Source of the DNA: Polaromonas sp.
GTDB lineage: Bacteria; Pseudomonadota; Gammaproteobacteria; Burkholderiales; Burkholderiaceae_C
DNA: 64,000 bases
Direction of reading: 5' to 3'
NCBI GenBank assembly: GCA_030655515.1
Contig: JAURVI010000037.1
Coordinates: 1 to 64,000 of the forward strand
Each line of letters opens with the position of its first letter. The first letter of the stretch is position 1. Positions 15,954 through 24,437 of the stretch are shown here, piece by piece. The notes under the pieces were generated by a model. It was not told where the DNA came from and ran no database searches. It saw nothing but the letters and a program-made list of their open reading frames with translations. Position numbers and translations under genes: made by a program.

Positions 15954-16961
15954 ATGAATACACCAAGCATCCCATCCTCCCCTGCGGCATCGCGCAGAAA
16001 AATCCTGCAAACCGGCGCAGCGGTGCTCGGCGCTTTGGGCATGCCCGCCATCGTGCGCGCCCAAGCCGGAACCAAAATCCGCGTCGGCTACTGGCCCATC
16101 GCCGCAGGCCTGCCCTTTTATGCCGCCGTCGAACTGGGCTACTTCAGGGAAGCGGGTCTGAATGTGGAGGTGCTCAAGTTCGCCGGCGCACAGCAGATCA
16201 TGGAGGGCATGCTGTCCGACCGCTGCGACGCCAGCGCCAACGGCACCGGCTCGGCCAACATCGCCATCGGTGAAATCGCCGCGCCAGGCACCTTCAAGAT
16301 TTTCTGCGCGAACCCCAGCAATGTGAAAAATGTGCTCGACGAAGTGATTGTTCCGGTGGGCAGCAGCGCCAAAACCATGGCCGACCTGAAAGGCAAACGC
16401 ATCGGCTCCGGCCCCGGCATCCAGAACGTCACACTCGCCAAGACCGTGCTGGAACGCGGCGGTGCGACCGGCGCCACGGTGGTCGAGTTGCCGATTGGCC
16501 AGCACGTGGCCGCGCTGGCGGCGGGCCAGCTCGACGGCGCCTACACGCTGGAGCCCACCGGCACCATCGGCCGCCTCAACGGCACCACCCGCGTGCTCGA
16601 AGCCGGCGTGATCGCCCGCTACGTGCTGGGCGATCCGATGGCGCCCTGGTTCGGCGGCTCGGCCTCGCTGACGTCCAGCTTCATCAAGAAGCACCCTGAA
16701 GAGGCGAAAAAATTCATCACCGCCTACGGCAAGGGCGTGAGCTACGTGCGCAGCAAGTCCGCCGAAGCCCGGCAGTACCTCAAGGGCTACACCGCCATCG
16801 AGGGTGCGCTGACCAGCGAAGTGCCGCTGGCGGCCTACACCCTGTACAACGAGTTCACGCCGGACGACGTCGCGCACTTCCAGAAGTTCTTCGATCTGTT
16901 CTTCGAGAAGGGCATTTTCTCTTCGCGGCTGATGGTCGATTCGATGCTCTACAAGGGCTGA
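15954..16961 (+). CDS. ABC transporter substrate-binding protein (NitT/TauT type)
   Basis: Periplasmic binding protein of 335 residues in the NMT1/THI5-like, SsuA/TauA superfamily. The N terminus has a Tat-like signal (SRRKILQTGAAVLGA, cut near VRAQA at about residue 36), then TKIRVGYWPIAAGLPFYAA, typical of the ligand-binding lobe. The start has an upstream CAGGAG ribosome site. It lies 50 bases after the allophanate hydrolase and five before the permease. Members bind nitrate, taurine, pyrimidines or aromatic sulfonates; here the context argues for a nitrogen-rich carboxylate or urea-like ligand, which is inference. Confidence 0.9.
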   Translation: MNTPSIPSSPAASRRKILQTGAAVLGALGMPAIVRAQAGTKIRVGYWPIAAGLPFYAAVELGYFREAGLNVEVLKFAGAQQIMEGMLSDRCDASANGTGSANIAIGEIAAPGTFKIFCANPSNVKNVLDEVIVPVGSSAKTMADLKGKRIGSGPGIQNVTLAKTVLERGGATGATVVELPIGQHVAALAAGQLDGAYTLEPTGTIGRLNGTTRVLEAGVIARYVLGDPMAPWFGGSASLTSSFIKKHPEEAKKFITAYGKGVSYVRSKSAEARQYLKGYTAIEGALTSEVPLAAYTLYNEFTPDDVAHFQKFFDLFFEKGIFSSRLMVDSMLYKG

Positions 16962-16966
16962 GGGCG

Positions 16967-17812
16967 ATGGACGACGCCACCCCTTCCATCACGGCGGTTC
17001 AGCAGGGCAAGCCCTGGGCGCCGCCGGCCACCTCGCCGGTGGCGGGTGCGCCCCGCAAGCCGGGCTGGGGCAAGGCCCTGCCTTTCATCGGTCCGGTGGC
17101 CCTCTTCATCGTGTGGGATCTGGTGGTGCGCTTCGGCTTCATCAAGGCCATCCTGCTGCCGCTGCCGACGGATGCGCTGGGCACGCTGCTCAGCGGCCTG
17201 GCCGGCGGCCCGCTGCTCAAGGACTTCGGTGTGACGGTGTGGCGCACGGTCCAGGCCTTCATGGTGGCTGCCGTGGTGGGCATGCCGCTGGGCGTGTTGC
17301 TCGGCAGCTCTGAAAAGGCCTACCGCAGCGTGGAGTTCCTGATCGACTTCTTCCGCTCCACACCTTCGTCCGCCCTGATCCCGCTGTTCCTGATGATCTT
17401 CGGCGTGTCGGACATCAACAAGGTGGCCATCGCCGCCTTCGGCGCCCTGCTCATCGTGGTGTTCAACAGCGCCTACGGCGTGATCAATGCACGCAAACAG
17501 CGCGTCATGGCGGCGCGCGTCATGGGCGCTTCGCGCTGGCAGGTGTTCAAGGACGTGCTGATCTGGGAAAGCCTGCAGCCGAGTTTTGTCGGCCTGCGTT
17601 CAGCCGTGTCGATGGCGCTGGTGATCGTGATCGTCGCCGAGATGTTCATCGGCGCTGACAGCGGCCTGGGCAACCGCATCATCAATTCGCAGCAGGTCAT
17701 GAACGTGCGCGACATGTATGCCTCCATCCTTGCGGCCGGTGCGCTGGGTTATGCACTCAATATTCTGTTTTTGGTGGTCGAACGCCGCATCGTTCACTGG
17801 AGTGGGAGATGA
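16967..17812 (+). CDS. ABC transporter permease (NitT/TauT type)
   Basis: Inner-membrane permease of 281 residues with about six helices and the BPD_transp_1 domain. The EAA loop that contacts the ATPase is visible as ARVMGASRWQVFKDVLIWES. A Pro/Ala-rich cytoplasmic tail of about 35 residues precedes the first helix. It is in the same operon as the binding protein (five-base gap). The next gene, the ATPase, is separated by 157 bases occupied by a GC-rich family repeat, an unusual gap within such an operon. Confidence 0.92.
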   Translation: MDDATPSITAVQQGKPWAPPATSPVAGAPRKPGWGKALPFIGPVALFIVWDLVVRFGFIKAILLPLPTDALGTLLSGLAGGPLLKDFGVTVWRTVQAFMVAAVVGMPLGVLLGSSEKAYRSVEFLIDFFRSTPSSALIPLFLMIFGVSDINKVAIAAFGALLIVVFNSAYGVINARKQRVMAARVMGASRWQVFKDVLIWESLQPSFVGLRSAVSMALVIVIVAEMFIGADSGLGNRIINSQQVMNVRDMYASILAAGALGYALNILFLVVERRIVHWSGR

Positions 17813-17815
17813 GGC

Positions 17816-17937
17816 CCCCACGGTCGCTCACTGCGTGCGGCTCCCTGCCCCCCGGGGGGGCCGCTGCGCCTGCGGCCCGGCAAAGCCGGTTCCGCGGCCC
17901 CGGCTTGAAGGTGGGAGACCTAAGGTCGCTCACTGCT
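17816..17937. repeat. GC-rich family repeat between permease and ATPase genes
   Basis: Begins CCCCACGGTCGCTCACTGCG and runs through GGGGGGCCGCTGCGCCTGCG to GGCTTGAA (17909), followed by a partial second unit with GGTCGCTCACTGC. The same unit occurs three times in tandem at 32106-32400 and inverted at 55961-56053. It can fold into strong hairpins. It splits an ABC operon, so it may tune expression of the ATPase or be inert. Confidence 0.75.
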
Positions 17938-17969
17938 CTGTTTACCCATGGACCTCACTGGAGTGCGTC

Positions 17970-18791
17970 ATGACTGAAGTTCTCGACGCCCCGGTCTTCG
18001 CCGATGTGCCCGTGCCTGAGTTCAAGCCCGGCCCGGCCGGCACCCACATCACCATCCGCGGGCTGACCAAATATTTCGCGGGCTGGCCGCTGTACGAAGA
18101 CTTCAACCTCGACATCCCGAAACACAAGATCGTTTCGGTGTTCGGGCCCAACGGTTGCGGCAAGTCCACGCTGATCAACATGATCGCCGGGCTGGTGCCC
18201 ATCGACGCGGGTGAAATCCTGTTCGACGGCAAGTCGCTCAAGGATACCAAGATCGGCTACGTGTTCCAGAACTACCGCGAAGCCCTGTTCCCCTGGATGC
18301 GCACCATTGACAACATCGCCTACCCGCTCAAGCTGGCGGGCCAATCCAAGGCCGAGGTGGACCGGCGCATGGCCGAACTGGTCGCGTCGTTCGACGTGAA
18401 GTTCGACCTCAAGCGTTACCCCTATGAACTCTCGGGCGGGCAGCAGCAGACGGCTTCGATCATGCGCGCGCTGGCGCCGAACCCCGAGGTGCTGTTCCTC
18501 GATGAGCCGTTCTCGGCGCTCGATTTCGAGATGACTTTGTTCATCCGCGAGAAGCTGCAGGAGGTCTTCATGCAGACCGGCACCACCATGCTTTTGGTTT
18601 CGCACGACCTGGAGGAAGCGGTGTACCTGGCCGACCAGGTGCTGCTGCTGACGAAACGGCCAACGAAAGTGGCCGAGATTCTGCCCTATGGCGACGCCCG
18701 GCCGCGCACCGTGGAAACGCTGTCGGAGCCCGGATTCATCGCCACCAAGAAACGCAGTCTGGAAATCTTCCAGCGCGAGGTGAGGCGCTGA
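17970..18791 (+). CDS. ABC transporter ATP-binding protein (NitT/TauT type)
   Basis: Cytoplasmic ATPase of 273 residues energising the transporter. Walker A is GPNGCGKST, the signature motif LSGGQQQTASIMRAL, Walker B VLFLDEPFSALD, and the switch histidine is in LLVSHDLEEA. A GTG-free start at ATG 17970 with upstream GGAGTG ribosome site was chosen. The Q-loop region reads GYVFQNYREALFPWM, as in SsuB/TauB-like subunits. Three bases separate its stop from the AtzG-like gene, tying the transporter to the amidase. Confidence 0.94.
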   Translation: MTEVLDAPVFADVPVPEFKPGPAGTHITIRGLTKYFAGWPLYEDFNLDIPKHKIVSVFGPNGCGKSTLINMIAGLVPIDAGEILFDGKSLKDTKIGYVFQNYREALFPWMRTIDNIAYPLKLAGQSKAEVDRRMAELVASFDVKFDLKRYPYELSGGQQQTASIMRALAPNPEVLFLDEPFSALDFEMTLFIREKLQEVFMQTGTTMLLVSHDLEEAVYLADQVLLLTKRPTKVAEILPYGDARPRTVETLSEPGFIATKKRSLEIFQREVRR

Positions 18792-18794
18792 CCC

Positions 18795-19016
18795 ATGACC
18801 GACGTCGAAGTCCTGAACTACGTGAAAGCCAGTGCCGTGGCACTGGGCCTTTCCCTGGATGAGGCCCGGGCGCAGCGCGTGGCCATGCATCTGGCGCGCA
18901 CGGCGACCCTGGCACAGCAGTTGGAGACCCTGTCGCTCGAGGTCAGCGATGAACCGTCCGAAATTTACTGTCCACGCCCGTTTCATCCCTCGCCGGATGG
19001 ACGCAAGACGCGATGA
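18795..19016 (+). CDS. atzG: AtzG-like small subunit (DUF4089)
   Basis: A 73-residue protein with one helical bundle, of the DUF4089/AtzG family. In the Pseudomonas cyanurate pathway AtzG forms a GatCA-like heterocomplex with AtzE and is needed for stable amidase. The sequence MTDVEVLNYVKASAVALGLSL and the C-terminal EPSEIYCPRPF fit this role. Its stop overlaps the AtzE-like start by four bases (ATGA), as expected for subunits made in equal amounts. Confidence 0.82.
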   Translation: MTDVEVLNYVKASAVALGLSLDEARAQRVAMHLARTATLAQQLETLSLEVSDEPSEIYCPRPFHPSPDGRKTR

Positions 19017-20386
19017 AAACAAACGTGTCACGCAGCGCGGGCCTGGTGCGGGCGATTGCCACCGGTGAGATCAGCGCCGTGGAAGCACTGGAGGCCAGCA
19101 TCGCGCGCATCGAGGCCACTGACGGTCGGGTCAATGCCTTCACGGGCAAGAGCTATGAACGGGCGCGGCGCGAAGCCGGCGCTGTCGATGCGATGCGCGC
19201 GCGCGGCGGCATTTTGCCGCCGCTGGCGGGCTTGCCCTATGCGGTGAAGAATTTGTTTGACATCGAAGGCGAAGTCACGCTCGCCGGCTCGAAGATCAAC
19301 CGCGGCCGTGCGCCCGCGAAAGCGGATGCGTTCCTCGTGCAGCGGCTCAAAGCGGCCGGCGCCGTGCTGGTGGGCTCGCTCAACATGGATGAGTACGCCT
19401 ACGGCTTCACCACTGAAAACAGCCATTACGGTCCCTGCCATAACCCGCACGACCTGAACCGCATCGCGGGCGGCTCCTCGGGCGGCTCCGGCGCGGCGGT
19501 GGCCGCGCAGCAGGTACCGCTGGCTCTGGGTTCGGACACCAATGGCTCCATCCGTGTGCCCGCCTCGCTGTGCGGCGTCTGGGGACTCAAGCCCACGTTG
19601 GGACGCCTGTCGCGGCGGGGAACCTATCCCTTTGTTCACAGCCTGGATCACCTCGGGCCTCTGGCCGACAGCGTCGAGGGCCTGGCGCTGGCCTATGACG
19701 TGCTGCAAAGCCCTGACCCTTTGGATCCGGGTTGCCATGCGTTGCAGGTGCAGCCGGTGGGCAGCAGTCTTCGGCTCGGCGTTGAGGGCCTGCGGGTCGG
19801 CCTGCTGGGCGGCTATTTTCATGAAAACGCGACACCGCCCGCCCGCGAGGTGGTGATGACCGCGGCCAAGGCATTGGGCGCGGCCGATTGGGTCGAGTGG
19901 CCCGATCCGGCGCTGGCGCGCGCCGCGGCCTTCATCATCAGTGCCAGCGAGGGAGGCGCGCTGCATCTGGATGACCTGCGCATGCGGCCTGACGATTTCG
20001 AACCGCTGTCGGTGGACCGCTTCATCGCCGGTGCGCTCCAGCCCGGTGCCTGGTATGTGCGAGCCCAGCGCTTTCGCCGCCTCTACCGCGACAAGGTCAA
20101 TGCGCTGTTCAGGAATTGGGATGTTCTGCTGGCGCCGGCCACGCCGGTCAGCGCACCGCTGATCGGCACCGAATGGCTGGACATCAACGGCCAGCAACAC
20201 CCCTGCCGTCCGGCCATGGGCCTGCTGACCCAGCCGGTTTCCTTTGCCGGTTGCCCGGTGGTGACAGCGCCGATGTGGCCGGCGGGCACCGGCGGTTTGC
20301 CGATCGGCGTGCAGCTCATCGCGGCACCGTGGCGCGAAGACCTGGCCTTCAGGGCTGCGCAGGTGCTTGGCAGTGCAGGCCCGTGA
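19013..20386 (+). CDS. atzE: AtzE-like amidase (1-carboxybiuret hydrolase type)
   Basis: Amidase-signature enzyme of 457 residues. The catalytic triad is visible: K79 (YAVKNLFD), S155 in GGSSGGS and S179 in [11 protein letters not shown], with the 24-residue spacing between the serines found in GatA and FAAH. The AtzG-like partner is encoded upstream with overlapping codons, and AtzH- and AtzF-like genes share the cluster. AtzE converts 1-carboxybiuret to urea-1,3-dicarboxylate with release of ammonia. Whether this homologue uses that substrate is unknown since no cyanuric acid hydrolase gene is nearby. Confidence 0.85.
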   Translation: MKTNVSRSAGLVRAIATGEISAVEALEASIARIEATDGRVNAFTGKSYERARREAGAVDAMRARGGILPPLAGLPYAVKNLFDIEGEVTLAGSKINRGRAPAKADAFLVQRLKAAGAVLVGSLNMDEYAYGFTTENSHYGPCHNPHDLNRIAGGSSGGSGAAVAAQQVPLALGSDTNGSIRVPASLCGVWGLKPTLGRLSRRGTYPFVHSLDHLGPLADSVEGLALAYDVLQSPDPLDPGCHALQVQPVGSSLRLGVEGLRVGLLGGYFHENATPPAREVVMTAAKALGAADWVEWPDPALARAAAFIISASEGGALHLDDLRMRPDDFEPLSVDRFIAGALQPGAWYVRAQRFRRLYRDKVNALFRNWDVLLAPATPVSAPLIGTEWLDINGQQHPCRPAMGLLTQPVSFAGCPVVTAPMWPAGTGGLPIGVQLIAAPWREDLAFRAAQVLGSAGP

Positions 20387-20390
20387 ATCC

Positions 20391-20777
20391 ATGAAGCCAA
20401 CACTTGCCATCAACCTCCCCGACGTGCTAGCCGAAGTGCTCGCCGTGTGCGAGCGCTATGAACAGGCGCTGGTGGGCAACGACGTGGCCGTGCTTGACGA
20501 GCTGTTCTGGCGCAGTCCGCACACACTGCGTTACGGCGCTACCGAAGACCTGTACGGCTACGACGCCATTTGCGCCTTTCGCGCGGCGCGCCCCGCGCAG
20601 GGGCTGGCACGCACGGTGCTGAAAAACGTCGTCACCACGTATGGCCGCGACTTTGCGACCTGCAATCTTGAATTCCAGCGCGCTGGCGGCAGCAAGACTG
20701 GCCGCCAGAGCCAGACCTGGATGCGCACGCCCGAAGGTTGGCGTGTGGTTTGCGCCCATGTGAGCTTGCTTGCATGA
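20391..20777 (+). CDS. atzH: AtzH-like protein (SnoaL-like, DUF3225)
   Basis: A 128-residue protein of the NTF2/SnoaL fold, DUF3225 branch. The pattern [20 protein letters not shown] followed by [20 protein letters not shown] matches AtzH. In the cyanurate pathway AtzH decarboxylates urea-1,3-dicarboxylate to allophanate, the substrate of AtzF, so the order AtzG-AtzE-AtzH plus AtzF makes a complete late route. The start is ATG 20391, four bases after the amidase stop. That this protein acts in the same way is inferred from the cluster. Confidence 0.8.
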   Translation: MKPTLAINLPDVLAEVLAVCERYEQALVGNDVAVLDELFWRSPHTLRYGATEDLYGYDAICAFRAARPAQGLARTVLKNVVTTYGRDFATCNLEFQRAGGSKTGRQSQTWMRTPEGWRVVCAHVSLLA

Positions 20778-20838
20778 ATCCCGCTTTCACTTTCAGTTTC
20801 CCGCAGTACTTCTTCAACTTCATCTACGGGGAGCCACG

Positions 20839-21240
20839 ATGATCCCCAAAAACTTCAACCGTCGTGATTCGCTCAAATCGCTTGCCGCCCTGGGCGCCGC
20901 CGGCACGCTGGGCGCGTTCAGCGAATTCGCGCTTGCGCAGAAACCCATCACCGTGGGCGTGATCTACGTCGGCCCGCACGACGACTATGGCTACAACCAG
21001 GCCCGGGCCGAGCTCAAAAAGATGCCCGGCGTCAAGGTGGAGGAAGAAGAGAACGTGCCCGAAACCGCCGCTGTGCAGAAAACCATGACCGGCATGATTG
21101 CGCAGGCCGGCGCATCGCTGGTGTTCCCCACCTCGTTTGGCTGCTTCGACCCGCACCAGCGGCCAGTTCCTGCCTGCGCTGCAACGCTGCTAGAGTTCCC
21201 CCATGCACACCGCCGCCCGCCGCCCCACTTCCCCTGTTGA
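20839..21240 (+). pseudogene. Truncated BMP-family ABC substrate-binding protein
   Basis: The first 100 or so residues match the N terminus of Med/BMP-family lipoprotein-like binding proteins: a Tat-type leader (NRRDSLKSLAALGAAG), then ITVGVIYVGPHDDYGYNQA and VPETAAVQKTMTGMI. Homology ends at about 21150 after FPTSFGCFDPH, where the normal protein continues for over 200 residues. The rest of the frame (RPVPACAATLLEF...) is unrelated and runs into the GntR start. The permease and ATPase genes that normally go with a BMP protein are missing, so a deletion has fused this gene to the regulator's upstream region. Confidence 0.8.
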
Positions 21241-21946
21241 TGCGCCCTTCCACCGTTCGCGGGCCGACGAAGTCTACGATCAGCTCAAGCGCGATGTTTC
21301 CGAATTCAAGCTCGTGCCGGGCGACCGTTTTACCGAAACCGAAATCAGCGGGCGGCTGGGCGTGTCACGCACGCCGGTTCGCCAGGCGCTGTTTCGCATG
21401 CAGCATGAAGGTTTTGTCGAGGTGCTGTTTCGCAGCGGCTGGCGCGTGCTGCCCTTTGACTTCAACCAGTTCGAAGAGCTGTATGACTTGCGCATGGTGC
21501 TGGAAACGACCGCGGCCCACCGTTTGTGCGAAGGCATGCTGAAGGTCAACCCGGCGCTGCTGGACGATTTGGCCGCGATCTGGCTGATCAGCCCCGAGCA
21601 GCGCAGCAGCGACACCATGCAGGTGGCGCAATGGGACGAGGCCTTTCACTGCGCGCTGGTGGCGGCGGCCGGCAATGCCGAAATGGCGCGCGTGCATCGC
21701 GACGTGACCGAGCGCATCCGTGTGATCCGCCGGCTCGATTTCACCAAGCAGCCGCGTATTGACGCCACCTACGAAGAGCACGCCAAGATACTCAAGGCCA
21801 TCCAGCGCAAACGCGGCGATCAGGCGGCCCTGCTGCTGCGCGCGCACATCCAGGCCAGCCAGACCGAGGTGCGCAAGATCACCTTGCACCAGGTACATCT
21901 GGCGCGCCAGCTCGGCGCGCTGACCTCAAGGCCGAAAAATTTATAA
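21203..21946 (+). CDS. GntR/FCD-family transcriptional regulator
   Basis: A 247-residue DNA-binding protein. The winged helix-turn-helix (about residues 20-85) contains YDQLKRDVSEFKLVPGDRFT and the recognition helix GVSRTPVRQALFRM. The C-terminal FCD ligand domain (about 95-225) keeps acidic and histidine residues likely to hold a metal (DEAFHCAL, YEEHAKIL). It closes the nitrogen cluster and probably senses its substrate. The palindrome at 14114-14125 is a candidate operator. The start overlaps the tail of the truncated BMP frame. Confidence 0.9.
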   Translation: MHTAARRPTSPVDAPFHRSRADEVYDQLKRDVSEFKLVPGDRFTETEISGRLGVSRTPVRQALFRMQHEGFVEVLFRSGWRVLPFDFNQFEELYDLRMVLETTAAHRLCEGMLKVNPALLDDLAAIWLISPEQRSSDTMQVAQWDEAFHCALVAAAGNAEMARVHRDVTERIRVIRRLDFTKQPRIDATYEEHAKILKAIQRKRGDQAALLLRAHIQASQTEVRKITLHQVHLARQLGALTSRPKNL

Positions 21947-22019
21947 AAAGTGGCTGTGGCCCTTGGATGACAGGCGCAAACAGTTGCGGTTTCCAGGTTC
22001 AATGGATGATGGCGATGCC

Positions 22020-22886
22020 CTACAGCGCCAGGTTGTAGTCCACGGTGATCGGGGCATGATCGGAAAAGCGCCGGGTTTTGTAAATCGTTTCGCTCTGGGC
22101 CAGCGCCGCCACTGCCGGCGTCGCCAGATGGTAGTCGAGCCGCCAGCCCACGTTTTTGGCGTACGCTTGGCCGCGGTTGCTCCACCAGGTGTAGGCGTCG
22201 TCGGTGGTGGTGGGCTGCAGCTTGCGGTAGACATCGACCATGCCGCCCCCCCGGAGCGATGGGCCCGTGGCTTGGGTTAACTCGTCGGCCGCTTCGTTGG
22301 CCAGTTCGGCATCGCGCAGCAACGCGGTCATCCAGGCCCGCTCTTCCGGCAGAAAGCCGCTGTTCTTGCGGTTGCCCTTGAAGTTTTTCAGGTCGATTTC
22401 CTGGTGCGCGATGTTGATGTCGCCGCACAGCACGAAGTCGCGCGTTTCCTTCAGGGCCGCCAGGCGCGGGTAGAACTCGGCCAGAAAGCGGAATTTGGCG
22501 GCTTGGCGCTCTTCACCCGAGGAGCCGCTGGGGAAGTAGCAACTGATGATGGACAGCTTGGGCACCTGCCTGCGGCCCGGGCGGTCAAAGCGCAGCTCGA
22601 CGTAACGGCCCTCGGCATCGAATTCGGTCGAGCCGTAACCCGTGATGACGTCGCTGGGCGCATGGCGTGTGTAGATCGCCACGCCGGAATACCCTTTCTT
22701 CTCGGCAAAATGAAAGTGGCCCTTCAAGCCGGCGATTTCCTCGAAGCGGCCGCTCACGTCGGCTGCCTGGGCCTTGAGTTCCTGCACGCAAATACAATCC
22801 GGTTGAGTCTGGGCCACCCACGCTTGCAGCCCTTTGGCGGTGGCGGAACGAATGCCGTTCAGGTTCAGGCTGGTTAATTTGAACAA
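22020..22886 (-). CDS. xthA: Exodeoxyribonuclease III
   Basis: DNA repair nuclease and AP endonuclease of 288 residues. Typical motifs are LNLNGIRSA at the N terminus, CVQELKAQ (metal-binding Glu), GDINIAHQEIDLKN (Asp/Asn pair) and SDHAPITVDY at the C terminus (catalytic Asp-His). The start is a TTG at 22886 giving LFKLTSLNLNG. It is preceded by GGAGAT at the right distance, and no ATG fits except one that would invade pyrE. The pyrE ATG on the other strand is only 11 bases away, so the two ribosome sites face each other and overlap the opposite start. Confidence 0.92.
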   Translation of the reverse strand: MFKLTSLNLNGIRSATAKGLQAWVAQTQPDCICVQELKAQAADVSGRFEEIAGLKGHFHFAEKKGYSGVAIYTRHAPSDVITGYGSTEFDAEGRYVELRFDRPGRRQVPKLSIISCYFPSGSSGEERQAAKFRFLAEFYPRLAALKETRDFVLCGDINIAHQEIDLKNFKGNRKNSGFLPEERAWMTALLRDAELANEAADELTQATGPSLRGGGMVDVYRKLQPTTTDDAYTWWSNRGQAYAKNVGWRLDYHLATPAVAALAQSETIYKTRRFSDHAPITVDYNLAL

Positions 22887-22897
22887 GGATATCTCCA

Positions 22898-23662
22898 ATG
22901 AGCACCCCAACGGTCACGCCAGGGCAGGCCAGTAACAACCGTCAAACAGCCGAGGGCAAGGCGTTGGCGCTGGAATTCGTGCAGTTCGCCATCGAATCCG
23001 GCGTGCTGCGTTTCGGCGATTTCAAGACCAAGGCCGGGCGCATCAGCCCTTATTTTTTCAATGCGGGTTTGTTTGACGACGGCGCCAAGCTGGGCCGCCT
23101 GGCGCAATTTTATGCGCGCGGCCTGCTGCTCGAAGAGAAAAACAGCGGCCTGCAGTTCGACATGATTTTTGGCCCGGCCTACAAGGGCATTCCGCTGGCG
23201 GCGGCGGTTGCGGTGGAACTGGCGCGGCTGGGCCGCAACCTGCCGTTTGCCTACAACCGCAAGGAAGCCAAAGACCACGGCGAGGGCGGTACGCTGGTCG
23301 GAGCACCGCTCAAGGGGCGGGTGCTGATCGTGGACGACGTGATCTCGGCCGGCACCGCGACACGCGAGTCGATTGCCATCATCCGGGCGGCGGGCGCCGT
23401 GCCTCATGCGTTGGTCATTGCGCTGGACCGCCAGGAAAAGGCGACCGAAAACGGTGTGGACGTGAATTACAGCGCCGTGCAATTTGTCACAAAACAGTTG
23501 GGGTTGCAGGTTGTCGCCATTGCCCGTTTGACCGACTTGCTGCACTATCTGGCTGAGGCCGGCAAAGGGCCGCAAGGCGGACCGGAGCCTTCCGAAGGGA
23601 ATTCGCTTCCGGCTTATTACCAGCGAGTGCTGGAATACCGACAATGCTACGGCGTCGATTAA
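22898..23662 (+). CDS. pyrE: Orotate phosphoribosyltransferase
   Basis: Enzyme of UMP synthesis that joins orotate and PRPP to give OMP. It has 254 residues, slightly longer than many because of an N-terminal tail and a Gly/Pro-rich loop near residues 225-235. The PRPP loop GRVLIVDDVISAGTA and the FDMIFGPAYKGIPLA strand are clear. AAGGA at 22885-22889 is the ribosome site. It is divergent from xthA with almost no spacer, so its promoter must lie inside the xthA coding sequence. Confidence 0.95.
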   Translation: MSTPTVTPGQASNNRQTAEGKALALEFVQFAIESGVLRFGDFKTKAGRISPYFFNAGLFDDGAKLGRLAQFYARGLLLEEKNSGLQFDMIFGPAYKGIPLAAAVAVELARLGRNLPFAYNRKEAKDHGEGGTLVGAPLKGRVLIVDDVISAGTATRESIAIIRAAGAVPHALVIALDRQEKATENGVDVNYSAVQFVTKQLGLQVVAIARLTDLLHYLAEAGKGPQGGPEPSEGNSLPAYYQRVLEYRQCYGVD

Positions 23663-23682
23663 GGACTTCATTGTTATTGCAA

Positions 23683-24354
23683 ATGCACGTGCGACGAGTG
23701 GGGGCTGTGGGCTTGACCGCGCTGGCGGTTTGCCTGGTTGGCGTCGCTTCAGCGCAGCAGAGCATTTACACCTGTGTCGATGGCGCGGGACGGAAAATCA
23801 CCGCCGACCGTCCGATTGCCGAATGCATTGACCGCACCCAGCGGGAAATCAATCCCTCGGGCACCGTCAAACGTGTCGTCGGCCCCTCGCTCACCGCGCG
23901 AGAGCGGGCCGCCAGGGAAGAAAAAGAAAAAGCCGCCGCCGAAGTGCGGGTTCGCGAAGCCGAGGCAAAACGCCGCGACCGGGCCTTGCTGCTGCGTTAC
24001 CCGCGCCGGGCGGTGCATGACAAAGAGCGCGCCGAGGCACTGGGCCAGATTGACGAAGTGATCAAGACCGCCAGCAAACGGGAGGCCGAACTGGCCGAGC
24101 AACGCAAAGCCATCAACACCGATTTGGAGTTTTACAAGTCCGACCCGGCCAAGGCGCCGGCATCACTGAAACGCCGGCTGGAAGAAAACGACAGCAGCGT
24201 GGCCGTGCAAAAACGCTTTATCGCGGATCAGGAGATGGAGAAAAAAAGGGTCAACCTGCGTTTCGACGAAGAGCTGCTCAAGCTCAATCAGCTTTGGGCC
24301 CTGGCCGGTGAGGTGCCGGCCAAAGCGTCGCCACCTGCCGCCGCGAAAAAGTAG
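23683..24354 (+). CDS. DUF4124-domain exported protein
   Basis: A secreted or periplasmic protein of about 223 residues. ATG 23683 gives a good signal peptide (VGAVGLTALAVCLVGVASA, cut before QQ); the longer start at 23644 overlaps pyrE and is less likely. The DUF4124 segment follows (IYTCVDGAGRKITADRPIAEC), then a long charged helical region (about 95-200), probably coiled coil, rich in Glu, Lys and Arg. Function unknown; such proteins occur widely in Burkholderiales downstream of housekeeping genes. Confidence 0.82.
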   Translation: MHVRRVGAVGLTALAVCLVGVASAQQSIYTCVDGAGRKITADRPIAECIDRTQREINPSGTVKRVVGPSLTARERAAREEKEKAAAEVRVREAEAKRRDRALLLRYPRRAVHDKERAEALGQIDEVIKTASKREAELAEQRKAINTDLEFYKSDPAKAPASLKRRLEENDSSVAVQKRFIADQEMEKKRVNLRFDEELLKLNQLWALAGEVPAKASPPAAAKK

Positions 24355-24437
24355 TTTGCTTTTTTGGAAAACCAAGGCTGTGCCCCTTGGTTGATGGTCG
24401 CAGGAGGCGATGCGTTTGGCCGCAATCCCGTTCCGTG

